A stretch of DNA of 64,000 bases from assembly GCA_905221605.1 (NCBI GenBank), contig CAJNDS010000136.1, positions 962,001 to 1,026,000 on the forward strand, written 5' to 3'. The translations under genes were made by a program, and so were the position numbers. The stretch comes from Symbiodinium natans. Its lineage: Eukaryota; Sar; Dinophyceae; Suessiales; Symbiodiniaceae. The notes beneath the pieces are model-generated. The model saw nothing but the letters and a program-made list of their open reading frames with translations, searched no databases and was not told the DNA's origin. How positions within the stretch are numbered: the first letter of the stretch is position 1; each line of letters opens with the position of its first letter. Below, piece after piece: positions 20,694-30,497 of this stretch.

Positions 20694-21557
20694 ATGGATC
20701 GCTTTACACCAGCTCAGAGCCGTGACGTGGACTTTAGCACGTATCGCACGTGGCTGAGTCTGCAGCTGGTTCTTGAAACCTTGTGGAATGGGCTGCAGAA
20801 GGAGCAACTTTATCTGCCACTTTCATCGCCGGCGGAAATGTTTCAGAAGCTTTATCCTTTGATCCAGTATGCGGCCACTTTGGGACTTTATACACCTCCT
20901 GAGTTGGAGGTGCTGCAGAGGACTTTTGTGGGGTTCTGGACACCGGAACGCCCCACTTTTCGGCAGGATTGGGTTCCTTTTCAGCTGTGGCTTACTCTAC
21001 CTACAGGACTTTGGTTGACGGTTGCATCTGCAGCTCAGAGGTCAGGAAACTTTGTCTTGCCATCTGCAGCAATGGTGGGAACTATGGTGGATTGCCTGAA
21101 CCTCACTTTGTCTCCGAGATCGTCACTTTTATTTTGGTCATTTGGACTGTCTATCTCCTTGCAACAGGGACTTGATCGTGTGACTTTTATGCCAGGAGAG
21201 CAGTTGATCACGATTGGAGTCCGACTTTTGCTACAAGACTTTACTCGGTTAATCACCATCAATGGAAATCGTCTATGGAATAGGCGATATGTGGATTACT
21301 TTCTCAAAGTTCAGAGCCTGAACTTTATGTGGGAGCCTACTTGCCGAACGATTGTCACTTTGTTGCACCGCATTCACCCGTACGAGCTTTGTGACAATCT
21401 CAACACCTACTTTGACAGGCCTGACTGCAGGCACTCGCGCCTTATGCACCTCCCACTTTTATCTCGGCTGTACCAAGAGCTCTCAAACTTTCCAGACGAG
21501 GGCGTTGCGCCGATGCACTTGGATATCCCCACTTTGCGTCGTGGCTTCAGGATGTGA
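20694..21557 (+). CDS. accessory retrotransposon protein, unknown, 287 aa
   Basis: An intact ATG-to-TGA frame inside the element, between RNase H and the 3' LTR, in a different frame from gag-pol. This is where envelope-like or additional genes of some LTR elements lie. The protein is rich in Leu, Trp, Phe and Thr, with segments such as LTLPTGLWLTVASAAQ and LFWSFGLSISLQQ that are moderately hydrophobic, but I see no clear signal peptide, transmembrane anchor, zinc finger or catalytic motif. ACTTT motifs are as dense as in gag-pol. How it would be translated (subgenomic RNA, trans-splicing or reinitiation) is not visible. A structural or packaging role is speculation. Confidence 0.75.
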   Translation: MDRFTPAQSRDVDFSTYRTWLSLQLVLETLWNGLQKEQLYLPLSSPAEMFQKLYPLIQYAATLGLYTPPELEVLQRTFVGFWTPERPTFRQDWVPFQLWLTLPTGLWLTVASAAQRSGNFVLPSAAMVGTMVDCLNLTLSPRSSLLFWSFGLSISLQQGLDRVTFMPGEQLITIGVRLLLQDFTRLITINGNRLWNRRYVDYFLKVQSLNFMWEPTCRTIVTLLHRIHPYELCDNLNTYFDRPDCRHSRLMHLPLLSRLYQELSNFPDEGVAPMHLDIPTLRRGFRM

Positions 21558-21869
21558 AGATGTGCCACTTTTCGAGTCGCTGCATTTCGATATGCCGACT
21601 TTGGGTACTTTGGTATTTCAGACAGCCAGAATCGCTGCACTTTGGGCCGATTCATAATACCTTTCGCAAGCACCACAACTTTGAAGAGCACAACGATCTT
21701 TTTAACAGCCACTTTGAAGATGGCAGCTTTTGCGAATCAGCTGATTCCCCCCGACTTTCGAGTAAAACATTTCTTCGAACTTTGTTTGCTGATATTGTGG
21801 TTCGTACTTTGAAGCGGGTGTGTGATTGAGTGTGGACGAAAGTTAAAGCAACTTTAGTCCAAGGAGGCG
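21558..21869 (+). other. retrotransposon 3' non-coding region
   Basis: 312 nt between the second frame and the 3' LTR, with about ten ACTTT motifs (one per 31 nt), usually GACTTT, GTACTTTG or CAACTTT. No sustained frame. It ends at the polypurine tract. Confidence 0.75.
21861..21869 (+). promoter_or_regulatory. putative polypurine tract
   Basis: AAGGAGGCG touches the TG of the 3' LTR. It is short and contains one C, so weaker than a typical tract, but the position is right. Confidence 0.6.
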
Positions 21870-22063
21870 TGTGAAATTATAATCACACTTTTCCTCCCCA
21901 GATGAGCCCTACTCATGATCTGCCACTTTGGTGGCTCAAGCACAACTTTGCCCAGAGAGAAAAGGCCGAGGCATCATAGGAACTTTGAGTGTTGAGGTTG
22001 GCTGAGGTTGCACGATCACTTTAGGGTTGTTTGTGTAGACTTTGGCTACCTCGCAATTTCGCA
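21870..22063 (+). repeat. 3' LTR
   Basis: 194 bp, identical to the 5' LTR over its whole length. Confidence 0.97.
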
Positions 22064-22085
22064 GTTTGTTTGTTTGTGTATGTGT
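22064..22085. repeat. target site duplication and split GTTT microsatellite, right
   Basis: GTTTG (22,064-22,068) repeats the 5-bp target; the GTTT/GTGT repeat then continues. Confidence 0.8.
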
Positions 22086-22510
22086 GTTTTCCTGCTTCAA
22101 GTCGCGAGACCGAAAACGCTAAACTGAGCGCACGAGTTTGCAAACACATGGAACATGACAGGTTCTCGAAAGGGCTTGAGGACAGCAACGGGTACAGGAG
22201 CTACTATTTGCTCTAGACCCCCCCACAAAGTGAGTATTCTTCCTTACAAGGGCATTCTGGGGATTATAATCTTTCATTGTTTGGGGGTTTTTAAACAAAG
22301 TAGTAGAGTAGCTACTGGGTTTCGGTTCTAAATTGCTGCCACTGGCTGCACTTGATCTTGTGCTGAGCTCATATTGTGCTCGGCCGGCCATGTTCGTGCC
22401 GGCTGCCGGCAAAGTCCCATGTAGTTATCACTGCATACTTCGGCCATCAGCTATAGTACCTCCACTCCCCCCCACCGTGCAAGGTGGTGTAACGTCTCTC
22501 ATATTGTCGC

Positions 22511-22723
22511 ATGCAGAATGGCATTTGGCCTACGAGCATCGATGCAGGTTTCACCAACAAATTTGCGAGGAAAGGCTTTGAGATGTACAGCACACGCAGC
22601 TTGAAATTTCTTTGCTGCAGGAATTCCAGTAGACGTGGCATGGGAGAGTTATTTCCGACGTCGGCCCAAAACAAGTTCTGCCTGCGCCAGCGGATTACTG
22701 ATGCGACTCAGAGCTTGGTGTGA
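22511..22723 (+). CDS. open frame, unknown
   Basis: Seventy codons (first ATG 22,514), e.g. NGIWPTSIDAGFTNKFARKG, ending TGA just before the family A element. The minus strand is also open. No motif recognised. Confidence 0.22.
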   Translation: MQNGIWPTSIDAGFTNKFARKGFEMYSTRSLKFLCCRNSSRRGMGELFPTSAQNKFCLRQRITDATQSLV

Positions 22724-22726
22724 GTT

Positions 22727-22839
22727 CCCAGATCTTCCTAAACCCCTTAATTGAGGAATGTGCCCTGGTTCATAAAAAAAAGGATCCTTAGTATATATTA
22801 GGGCATATTCTTTATTTAAGGTGTTTTGGAAGATCTGGG
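22727..22839. mobile_element. MITE-like inverted repeat, family A copy 2
   Basis: 113 bp, starting CCCAGATCTTCC and ending GGAAGATCTGGG, with interior GGATCCTTAGTATATATTAG homologous to the copy at 444-553. Flanked by TT rather than TA, so the target rule is unsettled. Confidence 0.7.
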
Positions 22840-23520
22840 TTCATCTAGCTTGCGGGCCCTTGGCACAGTACCCCGAAGCTCTTGAGGACCCTACAAGCAT
22901 CGAGTCTATCCCCAGGAAAAGGCTTAAGCATACTTTACTTTAGAAGAACCCCGATGTAGGGTTTGGGGAAGACGGCCGAGTGCACTACTTTAAATTTATC
23001 TCCCCGTCCTTCGACTCCAAACCTGTCTTCTGGTGGCCAGTTTGCCCCGTATGCACTTGTAGAGTCCTTCAGTTTGCCTTGGCTTCCTTGTGTAGTCTCT
23101 GGGCCCCGGTAGAAGCCTTACAAAAGCTGCGAACTCCCCCTCCAGTGCACTGTTCTCACTAGTTCGCCTGAAATTTGTCCGAGTACACGAGTCCGCAGTC
23201 GCAGCACCAGCGAGTGGTGCGCCGTGCAATCTCTTCGGGCATTATCCAGCCCGAAAGCCTGTCCACCCCACCGCCCCCCCATCCCCCTCCCGAAGGAAAA
23301 GTAGTGAAAGAGATTACAGCGTGGTAACTGCATTCAGGGCTGCAGGAGTAACCTTCAAGCTCCGCCTGAGCTCTTGACCCTTTTGTGCCCCCCACCCCTC
23401 TTCGAAAAGCAAAAGCCATGCGTCCACCTCCAAGGAAAGAGGGGGAGCTTCCTTACGGCCTGGGAAGATTGTCTCACCAGGCCCCCTTTTCACGTCTGCA
23501 CTCTCATTGTTCTTGCGGGA
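22840..23520. other. stretch without recognised feature
   Basis: Unique, C-rich in part (23,265-23,290). Several short frames on both strands overlap; none is convincing. Confidence 0.5.
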
Positions 23521-23685
23521 TTTAAGGTTTAGGTTTTAGGGTTTAGGACTTGGGACTTCAGAGGCCTGGATGTACAAAAGGACTTGGGATAAGCTTTGCC
23601 TTATAAGAACCCCGAGCCTGCTTTTGTTGGTAGCGTTTTCGTTGATAAGCCCTCCTGCAACCCAGGGAGACTTTCTTGTAGCCTT

Positions 23686-23797
23686 CGGATGACCCCCTCA
23701 TGCTAGCAGTCCTTGATAGGGAGTATAATAGGGGGGGGGGGGGGGGTACTATTCTCCCGATTATGAAGGACTGTAAGTACAAGGGAGAGCCTCCCAA
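23686..23797. mobile_element. MITE-like element, family B, diverged, with poly-G loop
   Basis: GCTAGCAGTCCTTGATAGGGA faces GAAGGACTGTAAGTACAAGGG. The loop holds a poly-G run at about 23,728-23,746. Termini GGATGACCCCC and GAGCCTCCC are decayed. Confidence 0.5.
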
Positions 23798-23938
23798 CTG
23801 CAGCCTACAAAGCCCTAAACCCTAAACCCTAAACCCTAAGCCCTGGTATGAGATTCCTGAGGCCCTGGTCTGGAGCCTAAGCCCAAAAAAGCAAAGAGAT
23901 AGGCTCCCGAAGCCACAAAAGGGAACTCAAGCACATGG

Positions 23939-24043
23939 TTTAGGGTTTAGGGTTTAGGGTTTAGGGTTTAGGGTTTAGGGTTTAGGGTTTAGGGTTTAGG
24001 GTTTAGGGTTTAGGGTTTAGGGTTTAGGGTTTAGGGTTTAGGG
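23939..24043. repeat. TTTAGGG array
   Basis: About 15 perfect heptamers. Confidence 0.95.
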
Positions 24044-24059
24044 TTGGGGCTCTGCAACA

Positions 24060-25190
24060 AGGGCTTCACCTCTTAGCCTCCCGCATACCAAGACAGCCTG
24101 CGATCCCCAAAGAAGCACCTTTTCTCGGCATGCCACCTAAACTCGAAGCCCTGAACCCAAAGCCCTAAACTCTACCACTTCAAGCAGAACTCGCCGGCTT
24201 TGTGTTGTAAGGGTTTTGCCGCATGGAGCTCATGCCCCCTTCAGCTCCGCCATCCCAAGTGCTATTAGCCCCATCCTTTGCATATCAGCAAGAGGGGTTG
24301 AGGGTTTAGGGGTGTACATACTACTTCGGGGTTTTAGGGTTTAGGGATACTACAGGGGTCTTGGGCGCACCTACGCTGCAGGCACGTCCGAGAGTCCTGG
24401 TTCAAGAAAGGGTCTAGGCTTCGGGCTTAGGATTTAGGGCGGCTTCGGGGCTTGGATGTTATGTAGCGCCGGGCGGCTGATGAGGTAGTGGGCTGAATTT
24501 AAAGTTTCCGGGGCGGCAGAGCACTTGGAGGCTGTAGGTTTCTGTAGAAGCCTCCTGAACAAAGGTGACTTCAGGGAGGCTGTGGCTGAAGCCTACTGAG
24601 CTCTTGCAAATCCCTCTACCGTGATAGCGGTGTGCACTTCGCCGTAGCCCCGGCAGCCTCAATTTCCTAAACTACCCCTACGACCTCATGTTGGGGAAAT
24701 ACCCGAATGCCCTCCGAAGGAAAGCCCTATATTTTCTAGAAAGCCTGTACGCCCGAAGCCCAAACCCCCGAACCATCTAAAGGCTCTTTCGTTCAAGGTT
24801 TTTTGGGGCCCAGGGACCAGTAGGGTTTAGAGTTTCGGGTTCAGGGTTTAGGGTTGAGGGTTTCAAAGCTGAAGCGCCAGGTCCTAAACCCTCCAGCCCG
24901 AAACCTCTGCTCGCCTCCAGGCGTATAAGGTTGTCGGGCACTCAGAGTATCTGGGTTTTGGAGTACTATACTAACACACTTGTTTGCTTCTGGGTTCCTG
25001 TCATAGCTACTTATACCTAGAAAGTATATACTTCTTTTCAGGGTCGACTCCGAAGTAGGGACTCTTGGTGTCTGGGGTCTAAGTCTAAGTTTGTGTTTTA
25101 TTTTCTATGGTTTGCTTATAAGAACCCCAAAAAATAATAGAAACTAATAATAAAGACCAGTAATGCCTATATTACCCTTATAAGGAAGTG
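24060..25190. other. stretch with scattered degenerate telomere-like units
   Basis: Mostly unique sequence with isolated TTTAGGG or CCCTAAA units near 24,170, 24,300, 24,340, 24,825 and 24,885. Open frames are short; one of 67 codons on the minus strand (24,459-24,662) is not convincing. Confidence 0.5.
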
Positions 25191-25205
25191 TCTCTTTGTA
25201 TTTTC

Positions 25206-25209
25206 TGGG

Positions 25210-25240
<31 letters not shown>
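25206..25240. repeat. poly-G run
   Basis: About 30 consecutive G after GGGGGAGG. Other long G runs are at 25,804-25,823, 48,247-48,264, 48,332-48,344 and 54,764-54,782. Confidence 0.9.
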
Positions 25241-25287
25241 CTTCTTAAGCAATTGGTAGTATCGAGTTGAGGCCCAGTTTGGGCTGC

Positions 25288-25349
25288 TAAACCCTAAACC
25301 CCAAACCCTAAACCCCAAACCCCAAACCCTAAACCCTAAACCCTAAACC
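25288..25349. repeat. CCCTAAA/CCCCAAA array
   Basis: About nine units alternating CCCTAAA and CCCCAAA. Confidence 0.85.
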
Positions 25350-25457
25350 GTGCGGGGCTAGTTCTTCGCAGCCTGGAGACTTCGACTTGGTACCTCGAAA
25401 CCTATAGCCCCCTTTCAATTACTTTTTGGTTTCTATTTACATAAACACCAAGGGAAT

Positions 25458-25458
25458 A

Positions 25459-25491
<33 letters not shown>

Positions 25492-25551
25492 GTATATATA
25501 TATATGTATATATATATATATTTACATCTATACATATATGTATATATATAT
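25458..25551. repeat. AT microsatellite
   Basis: TATATA interspersed with TATACA and TATGTA. Confidence 0.9.
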
Positions 25552-26095
25552 TAGAAAAACATATTTCTAGTGAGGTTCTATGGGGAGTATAGAAGCCTTG
25601 CAACCACTCCTCGGACTATGACCTGAGACGGGGCGAATCTTGCCAGGCAACTGCCCCTAGAATTCTTCAGCACATTGAGGAGGGGGAGAACAATCATTTT
25701 GTAATGATTCAATAACTTGATGAATTGTTGATTCAGGGGGGAGACGTTCTGAACTAGAACCCCCCCCCCCCCCCCATGTTTTTTTTTTGTTAAGGGTTGC
25801 TAGGGGGGGGGGGGGGGGGGGGGCTACTTTCTCATCCATCCCCCGGTGGAAACAGCAGCTTACGGTTCAGTACTTTACATAATCTGCACCTTAAGCCAAA
25901 ACGGATCCTTGCGATTCTTATGATAAAGACCTGAATAAGCTTCTTAGGGAACAGACAACCGAGTGTGAGCGATTAAGCGCCAAGCGCTGGCGCAAAATTT
26001 GTTTCTAGATTGAAAAGACCCTCAACATTCCTAAACCCTAAACCCTAAACATTCCAAACCTTCGACTCAAATGGCCCTCAACTCTCCGACCTTAC

Positions 26096-26410
26096 ACTCA
26101 AATGCTTCAGTATACACCAAAATGCTTCGATATACACCAACATGCTTCGATACACACCAAAATGCTTCAATATACACTAAAATGCTTCAATATACACTAA
26201 AATGCTTCAATAAACACCAAAATGCTTCAATATACACCAAATGCTTCAATATACACTCAAATGCTTCAGTATACACCAAAATGCTTCGATATACACTAAA
26301 ATGCTTCAATATACATTAAAATGCTTCGATATACACCAAAATGCTTCGATACACACCAAAATGCTTCGATATACACTAAAATGCTTCAATATACACTAAA
26401 ATGCTTCGTT
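26096..26410. repeat. 20-bp minisatellite, about 16 copies
   Basis: Unit AATGCTTCRATATACACYAA, period 20 with one 19-bp unit. Since 20 is not a multiple of 3, the Thr/Asn/His-rich open frames over it are by-products of the repeat. It abuts the hairpin element at 26,411. Confidence 0.95.
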
Positions 26411-26603
26411 TATACAGGACGATTAAGACATGGGTTTATTGTGCATTTATTTAATTCTGTATATTTATGGGGTATATGGCATGGTGATTATACAAGTGAT
26501 GCATGGAATAGTACATTTGTATATGATCACCATCCCATATACCCCATAAATATACATAATTAAATAAATGCACAATAGACCCATGTCTTAATCGTCCTGT
26601 ATA
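26411..26603. mobile_element. long-arm hairpin element (MITE-like)
   Basis: 193-bp near-perfect inverted repeat: TATACAGGACGATTAAGACA on the left and its complement on the right, arms of about 80 bp around a short loop. The palindrome gives near-identical translations on both strands, so the frames here are not genes. TA-rich termini suggest a mariner-type element. Confidence 0.8.
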
Positions 26604-26621
26604 AAAATTAAAATTGGTTAA

Positions 26622-26720
26622 ATTACTGACGCGCGTTACGAGGTCGATGTGGGCTTCTCCCCCGAGTGGTCGCAAGTGCTGTCGCGGCTGGGCCAGGCCG
26701 AGCGCGAGAACGAACCCTGA
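26622..26720 (+). CDS. exon-like island, unknown
   Basis: Open from 26,622 to TGA at 26,718, reading DARYEVDVGFSPEWSQVLSR then LGQAERENEP. Strongly protein-like: GC-rich third positions, mixed charged and hydrophobic residues. It lies just after the hairpin element and ends where telomere-like CCCTGAAACCC begins. No family recognised. Confidence 0.45.
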   Translation: MTDARYEVDVGFSPEWSQVLSRLGQAERENEP

Positions 26721-26849
26721 AACCCTGTAAGAGTTATCTGAGGGGGCTTAGGGTTTATGGGGTTTATGGTGCTTACAGGTTTAGGGTTTAGGGTTTAGGG
26801 TTTATAAGGTTTAGGGTTTAGGGTTTAGGTTAGGGGGTTTTGTGTGCTG

Positions 26850-26912
26850 GTATGCCTGGAGTCTCCCGAAGAGCGGCCCGAGCAAGAAGCGGAAACGTTC
26901 TTGCATCCCTAG
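26850..26912 (+). CDS. exon-like island, unknown
   Basis: Twenty codons to TAG (VCLESPEERPEQEAETFLHP) after a TTTAGGG array at 26,777-26,835. Confidence 0.3.
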   Translation, partial: VCLESPEERPEQEAETFLHP

Positions 26913-27077
26913 GAGGACACCCACATGTCGTCCAGCAAATATGTCAAGGGCCCAATGTACACTCACCAACGACAGCAAGATAGACCCTGCCTCCTATAAG
27001 CCCTGCAAACTCTAAACGAAACCCTAAACCCTAGGCCTAAACCCGAAACCCTAAACCCTAAACCCTAAATCTTCCTA

Positions 27078-27212
27078 ACGAGTACGAGTTTCAAGGAGCC
27101 AGCTGAGCTCTCGTTGGCATCCCCGGGAGAAAGGGCCGAGAGGCTCATCCCGAAAAGCCCCGAGCCGGCAAGAAACTCCCTAAACTCCGTGCTAAAGTTT
27201 GTGTTTGTTTAG
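27078..27212 (+). CDS. exon-like island, unknown
   Basis: Forty-four codons open between CCCTAAA on the left and TTTAGGG on the right, starting TSTSFKEPAELSLASPGERA. The TAG that ends it is the first TTTAG of the array. No family recognised. Confidence 0.38.
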   Translation, partial: TSTSFKEPAELSLASPGERAERLIPKSPEPARNSLNSVLKFVFV

Positions 27213-27322
27213 GGTTTAGGGTTTAGGGTTTAGGGTTTAGGGTTTAGGGTTTAGGGTTTAGGGTTTAGGGTTTAGGGTTTAGGGTTTAGGGTTTAGGGTT
27301 TAGGGTTTAGGGTTTAGGGTTT
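27209..27322. repeat. TTTAGGG array
   Basis: About 16 perfect heptamers. Confidence 0.95.
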
Positions 27323-27560
27323 GCAGCTGCACTTTTCGGGGCTCATTATCGTCAGGCTCACTGCTGTAGCTGATAACTGATCCGAGCATGCCCTCGACCG
27401 TTCTAACTCATGAACTCTTCCTAGGGCTTTGCCCGCAGTGCATGGCTATGCGGGTGACCAAAACATCGATCCTGTAACCCCTATATACCCTGAACCCTAA
27501 ACCCTAAACTTAACCCCTAAACCCTATACCCTACTGAATCTTTGCCACACACGTGTCTCT

Positions 27561-27636
27561 AGAAGAACCCTCTGTGGGCGCAGGCCCCGGCGCCTCAGCA
27601 ACACGATCTGGAGGACCCAGGGCTGATCAAAACAGG
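27561..27636 (+). CDS. exon-like island, unknown
   Basis: After GTGTCTCTAG (acceptor-like), reads EEPSVGAGPGASATRSGGPR; low complexity, so only suggestive. CCCTAAA left, TTTAGGG right. Confidence 0.25.
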
Positions 27637-27666
27637 GCTTAGGGTTTAGGTCGAGGCTCCGAGCCG

Positions 27667-27753
27667 TTTAGGGTTTAGGGTTTAGGGTTTAGGGTTTAGG
27701 GTTTAGGGTTTAGGGTTTAGGGTTTAGGGTTTAGGGTTTAGGGTTTAGGGTTC
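27667..27753. repeat. TTTAGGG array
   Basis: About 12 perfect heptamers. Confidence 0.95.
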
Positions 27754-27978
27754 AGAGTCTGGGCTCAAAGCGCTGAGGGCTTTTGGGCCCTGTAGGGCTT
27801 ACGGGCATTCTGAATGAGGTCTTGCGGAGCTGAGAGTATGAGGGTAAAAGGGGTTCAGGCAAATAATGGCTCCAACTTGTTTGGCTTGGGTTGTCTCCGG
27901 ATGTCTGCAGGTCGGCTGGCGATGTCTGCTTCAGGGATGAGGGTTTATAGGGTTGAGGGCTTTAGGGGCTTTGGAAAT

Positions 27979-28172
27979 TGCACTGCAGTCCCTCCTCAAA
28001 AAGAAGCGCTGGCTGTAGAGGTGGAAGCGTTATGTCAGCTATGTCGTGTTAAAGTACCAGAAGACTCTGGTGTAGCATGGTGTAACACCCTTTGCCCCCC
28101 CCCCCCCCCCCCTCAAACCTCAGAGGAGCTTGACACCCCCAACTTGCCGTACACCCTTTTGGGCTACAGCCT
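27979..28172 (+). CDS. exon-like island, unknown
   Basis: Part of a longer open frame; the protein-like section reads QKEALAVEVEALCQLCRVKV then PEDSGVAWCNT before a poly-C run coding Pro. The frame continues into CCCTAAA units, so its right limit is unknown. Confidence 0.33.
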
Positions 28173-28799
28173 CACCCTGAAACCCCTAAACAACCCTAAA
28201 CCCTAAACCCTACACCCTAAGCCCTAAACAACCCTAAACCCTACTCCCTAAACCCTAAACAACCCTAAACCCTACACCCTAAACCCTGCAACTCATGGTG
28301 CCTCGCGAGGCCTAAACACTCAACCTCAAGCTCGATGAAATCCCAAAAAAGCCCCCTCCCACCCCCCCCCAAATTCTTGAGTAGGCCCTAGAAAACCCAA
28401 AATAAAGATGAAACCCAAAAGCCCTTAGCAAACCCTAAACCCCTTAAAGCCCTAAGCCTCTTGGGGATCCGAAGGGTGGGCCCTGAATTTGGGTCCCTTG
28501 TTATATAACCCTCAACCCTATACCCTAAACCCGAAACCCTAAACCCTAAACCCTAAACCCTCATCATAAGGGCCCATACTTATCCCTTTAAACAAGGGTG
28601 AGGGACGATACTAAGGGCCCCTTCCGACCTTACCTTGGGCACCGAAAAAGCCCTAAAATTGGGGTCATATACCCTCTACGACTATAGCTCCTATTAAGGT
28701 ATGTGAACCATAAACCCTTTATGTTATATATATATATTTATTTATTTATCCTCCTCTACTACTAAGATTGCGGTTAAGGTATGTGAACCATAAACCCTT

Positions 28800-28848
28800 T
28801 TAGGCCTAAACCCTAAACCCTAAACCCTAAACCCTAAACCCTAAACCC
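28800..28848. repeat. CCCTAAA array
   Basis: About seven heptamers. Confidence 0.9.
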
Positions 28849-28890
28849 TGCACCCCAAACCCTTATTTCGTCCCCAAGGTAGCCTGTCAG

Positions 28891-28968
28891 GAAGAATGGC
28901 GTCTCCAGGCCACCGCCTTCGCACGGCTCGTGTCGAAGGTCAGCGTGGAGCTGGACAGTGAGCCCGCG
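28891..28968 (+). CDS. exon-like island, unknown
   Basis: Follows AGCCTGTCAG (acceptor-like) and reads EEWRLQATAFARLVSKVSVE, strongly protein-like. AAG/GTCAGC at 28,938/28,939 is a possible donor. CCCTAAA left, TTTAGGG-type right. No family recognised. Confidence 0.42.
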
Positions 28969-29802
28969 ATTTTTTGTTTGGGGTGTAGGGTTCAGGGTTT
29001 AGGGTTTGGGGTTTGGGGTTCAGAGTTCAGGGGCTTTCTGGGGCTCAATAAGGGGTTTTTGGGGGGGGGGGTTTAGGGTTTGGGGGCTTAGGCGCTCGGG
29101 TTTACCCCAAAACCCCAAGACCCTAAACCCGGTTCTGGGGAGGCTTAGGCAAAAAGGGGTTCAGAGCCCTGGGGATGGTTCTGGTGCTATTTCCTGCCAT
29201 CCTCCCAATAGAACCCTGGGTTCTTGTCCACTTGACTTGGCACCTGAAAGCGTTTAAGGCTTCTGAAAGCGTTTAGGGCTTCTGAAAGCGTTTAGGGCTT
29301 AGGGGTTTAGGGCTTTGGGTCTAGAATTTTTTCTTCGTTGCTTTGGGGGGGGGGGGGGTCGCGAGCGCCAGATGCAACAAACGGCACGCTGGGTACGTCT
29401 CGGTGTTGGGTGGAGGGTTAGCCGTGAACTCCACTTGACTAAAGCTTGGCAGCACGTATCCTGAATTGGTACAAATGAAACTCTAGGGTTAGTTATTATA
29501 GGGTCCTCAAGGGAGGGGGGGTTTACCTGGTGGAGTATCAGGGAACCTTGGGTTACATACACCCTTGAAACCCACCGCCCCCACCCCCCACAGGACCCTA
29601 AATAAAAAGTTTCGGAAAAACAGTAACAGGATGGGTGGGCACAAGCGCGCCCCAGGGCCCCGTAGCTATATGACAAAGGAAACTGACATGGCCTCTGGCC
29701 GCTCCCACTGACGAGCCCTGATGCGCTGCAGGACCTAGATGTGCGCACCCAAGTACTGCCTATTGCAAACCCCTTGAGTTCAATACGGTCTTTGAAATCT
29801 CC

Positions 29803-29881
29803 TTGAATTAAATTAATTAAATTATAATTAATGAATTCAATTAATACAATTAATTAAATTAATTACAAGTAAATTGAATTA
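29803..29881. repeat. AATTAATT-rich palindromic stretch
   Basis: CTTGAATTAAATTAATTAA on the left mirrored by TTAATTAAATTAATTAC...AATTGAATTAAGG on the right; nearly pure A+T. Confidence 0.7.
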
Positions 29882-30056
29882 AGGCGCAATTTCTGGAAAA
29901 CATTCTTAATAGGCATAAGGAGGGACCCCAAGAAGGGGCGCTTAATCTTATTCCCCTATATTGCCCCTATGCATACCTAACGCACGTCTAAAATCCCTAT
30001 AAAAGGGTCCCTCGTTTAGTCCCCTGAAATTCCTTGATTCAAGAAGCATTGGAGTC

Positions 30057-30254
30057 TACTTCGTGGTACTGAGTAACTAATTCTAACTGTGCTTCTCACC
30101 CACTTACAAGCCCCTTTGAGTGCCCTGATGTGGTTATCAGTACAGTTATAAGTACACTTATAAGTACAGTTATAAGTACACTTGTAAGTACAGTTATAAG
30201 TACACTTATAAGTACAGTTATCATTCGTTACTAAGTACCATGAACCTCCAAGTA
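30057..30254. mobile_element. MITE-like element, family C copy 1
   Basis: Ends TACTTCGTGGTACTGAGTAA and GTACCATGAACCTCC-AAGTA; inside, a 22-bp unit CAGTTATAAGTACACTTATAAG is repeated about three times. Same termini as 47,018 and 47,324. Confidence 0.65.
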
Positions 30255-30356
30255 CGAAGCACCCTCGGAGGTACGGGGCTTTCTCCAGCAGAAGTGTCCT
30301 GGCGCCCAGATCCATCTCGGCTCGAGAACTTGAAAGGGTCTCAGGGTTTCTTGGGT

Positions 30357-30413
30357 TTTGGGGGTTTAGGGTTTAGGGTTTAGGGTTTAGGGTTTAGGGT
30401 TTAGGGTTTAGGC
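30357..30413. repeat. TTTAGGG array
   Basis: About seven heptamers. Confidence 0.9.
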
Positions 30414-30428
30414 TCTTGCAGTGGGCAG

Positions 30429-30497
30429 GTCAAGCGCGTCTTTGATCCTGACGCGTTGCCCTGCAGCGTGGCAAGAGCAACAAAGCCCTCTAGACCC
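30429..30497 (+). CDS. exon-like island, unknown
   Basis: Follows GTGGGCAG and reads VKRVFDPDALPCSVARATKP; TTTAGGG on the left. Confidence 0.3.

Larger units (their letters stand above)
13929..22063 (+). mobile_element. Ty1/copia-type LTR retrotransposon, apparently recent
   Basis: An 8,135-bp element with identical 194-bp LTRs starting TG and ending CA, a primer binding site touching the 5' LTR, a single gag-pol frame in the order Gag, protease, integrase, reverse transcriptase, RNase H, a second frame downstream of RNase H, a short purine tract before the 3' LTR and a 5-bp target duplication. Identical LTRs and an uninterrupted 1,983-codon frame argue for a recent insertion. The LTR is short for such a long element. 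The sense strand is strikingly rich in ACTTT throughout. The integrase may lack its catalytic glutamate, so autonomous activity is uncertain. Confidence 0.97.

Noticed and set aside
26096-26410. CRISPR-like regular repeat
   Set aside because: Units are contiguous 20-mers without unique spacers; it is a minisatellite in a eukaryotic context.
26321-26675. Pair of similar proteins on opposite strands (YTGRLRHG...)
   Set aside because: They are the two readings of one hairpin palindrome.
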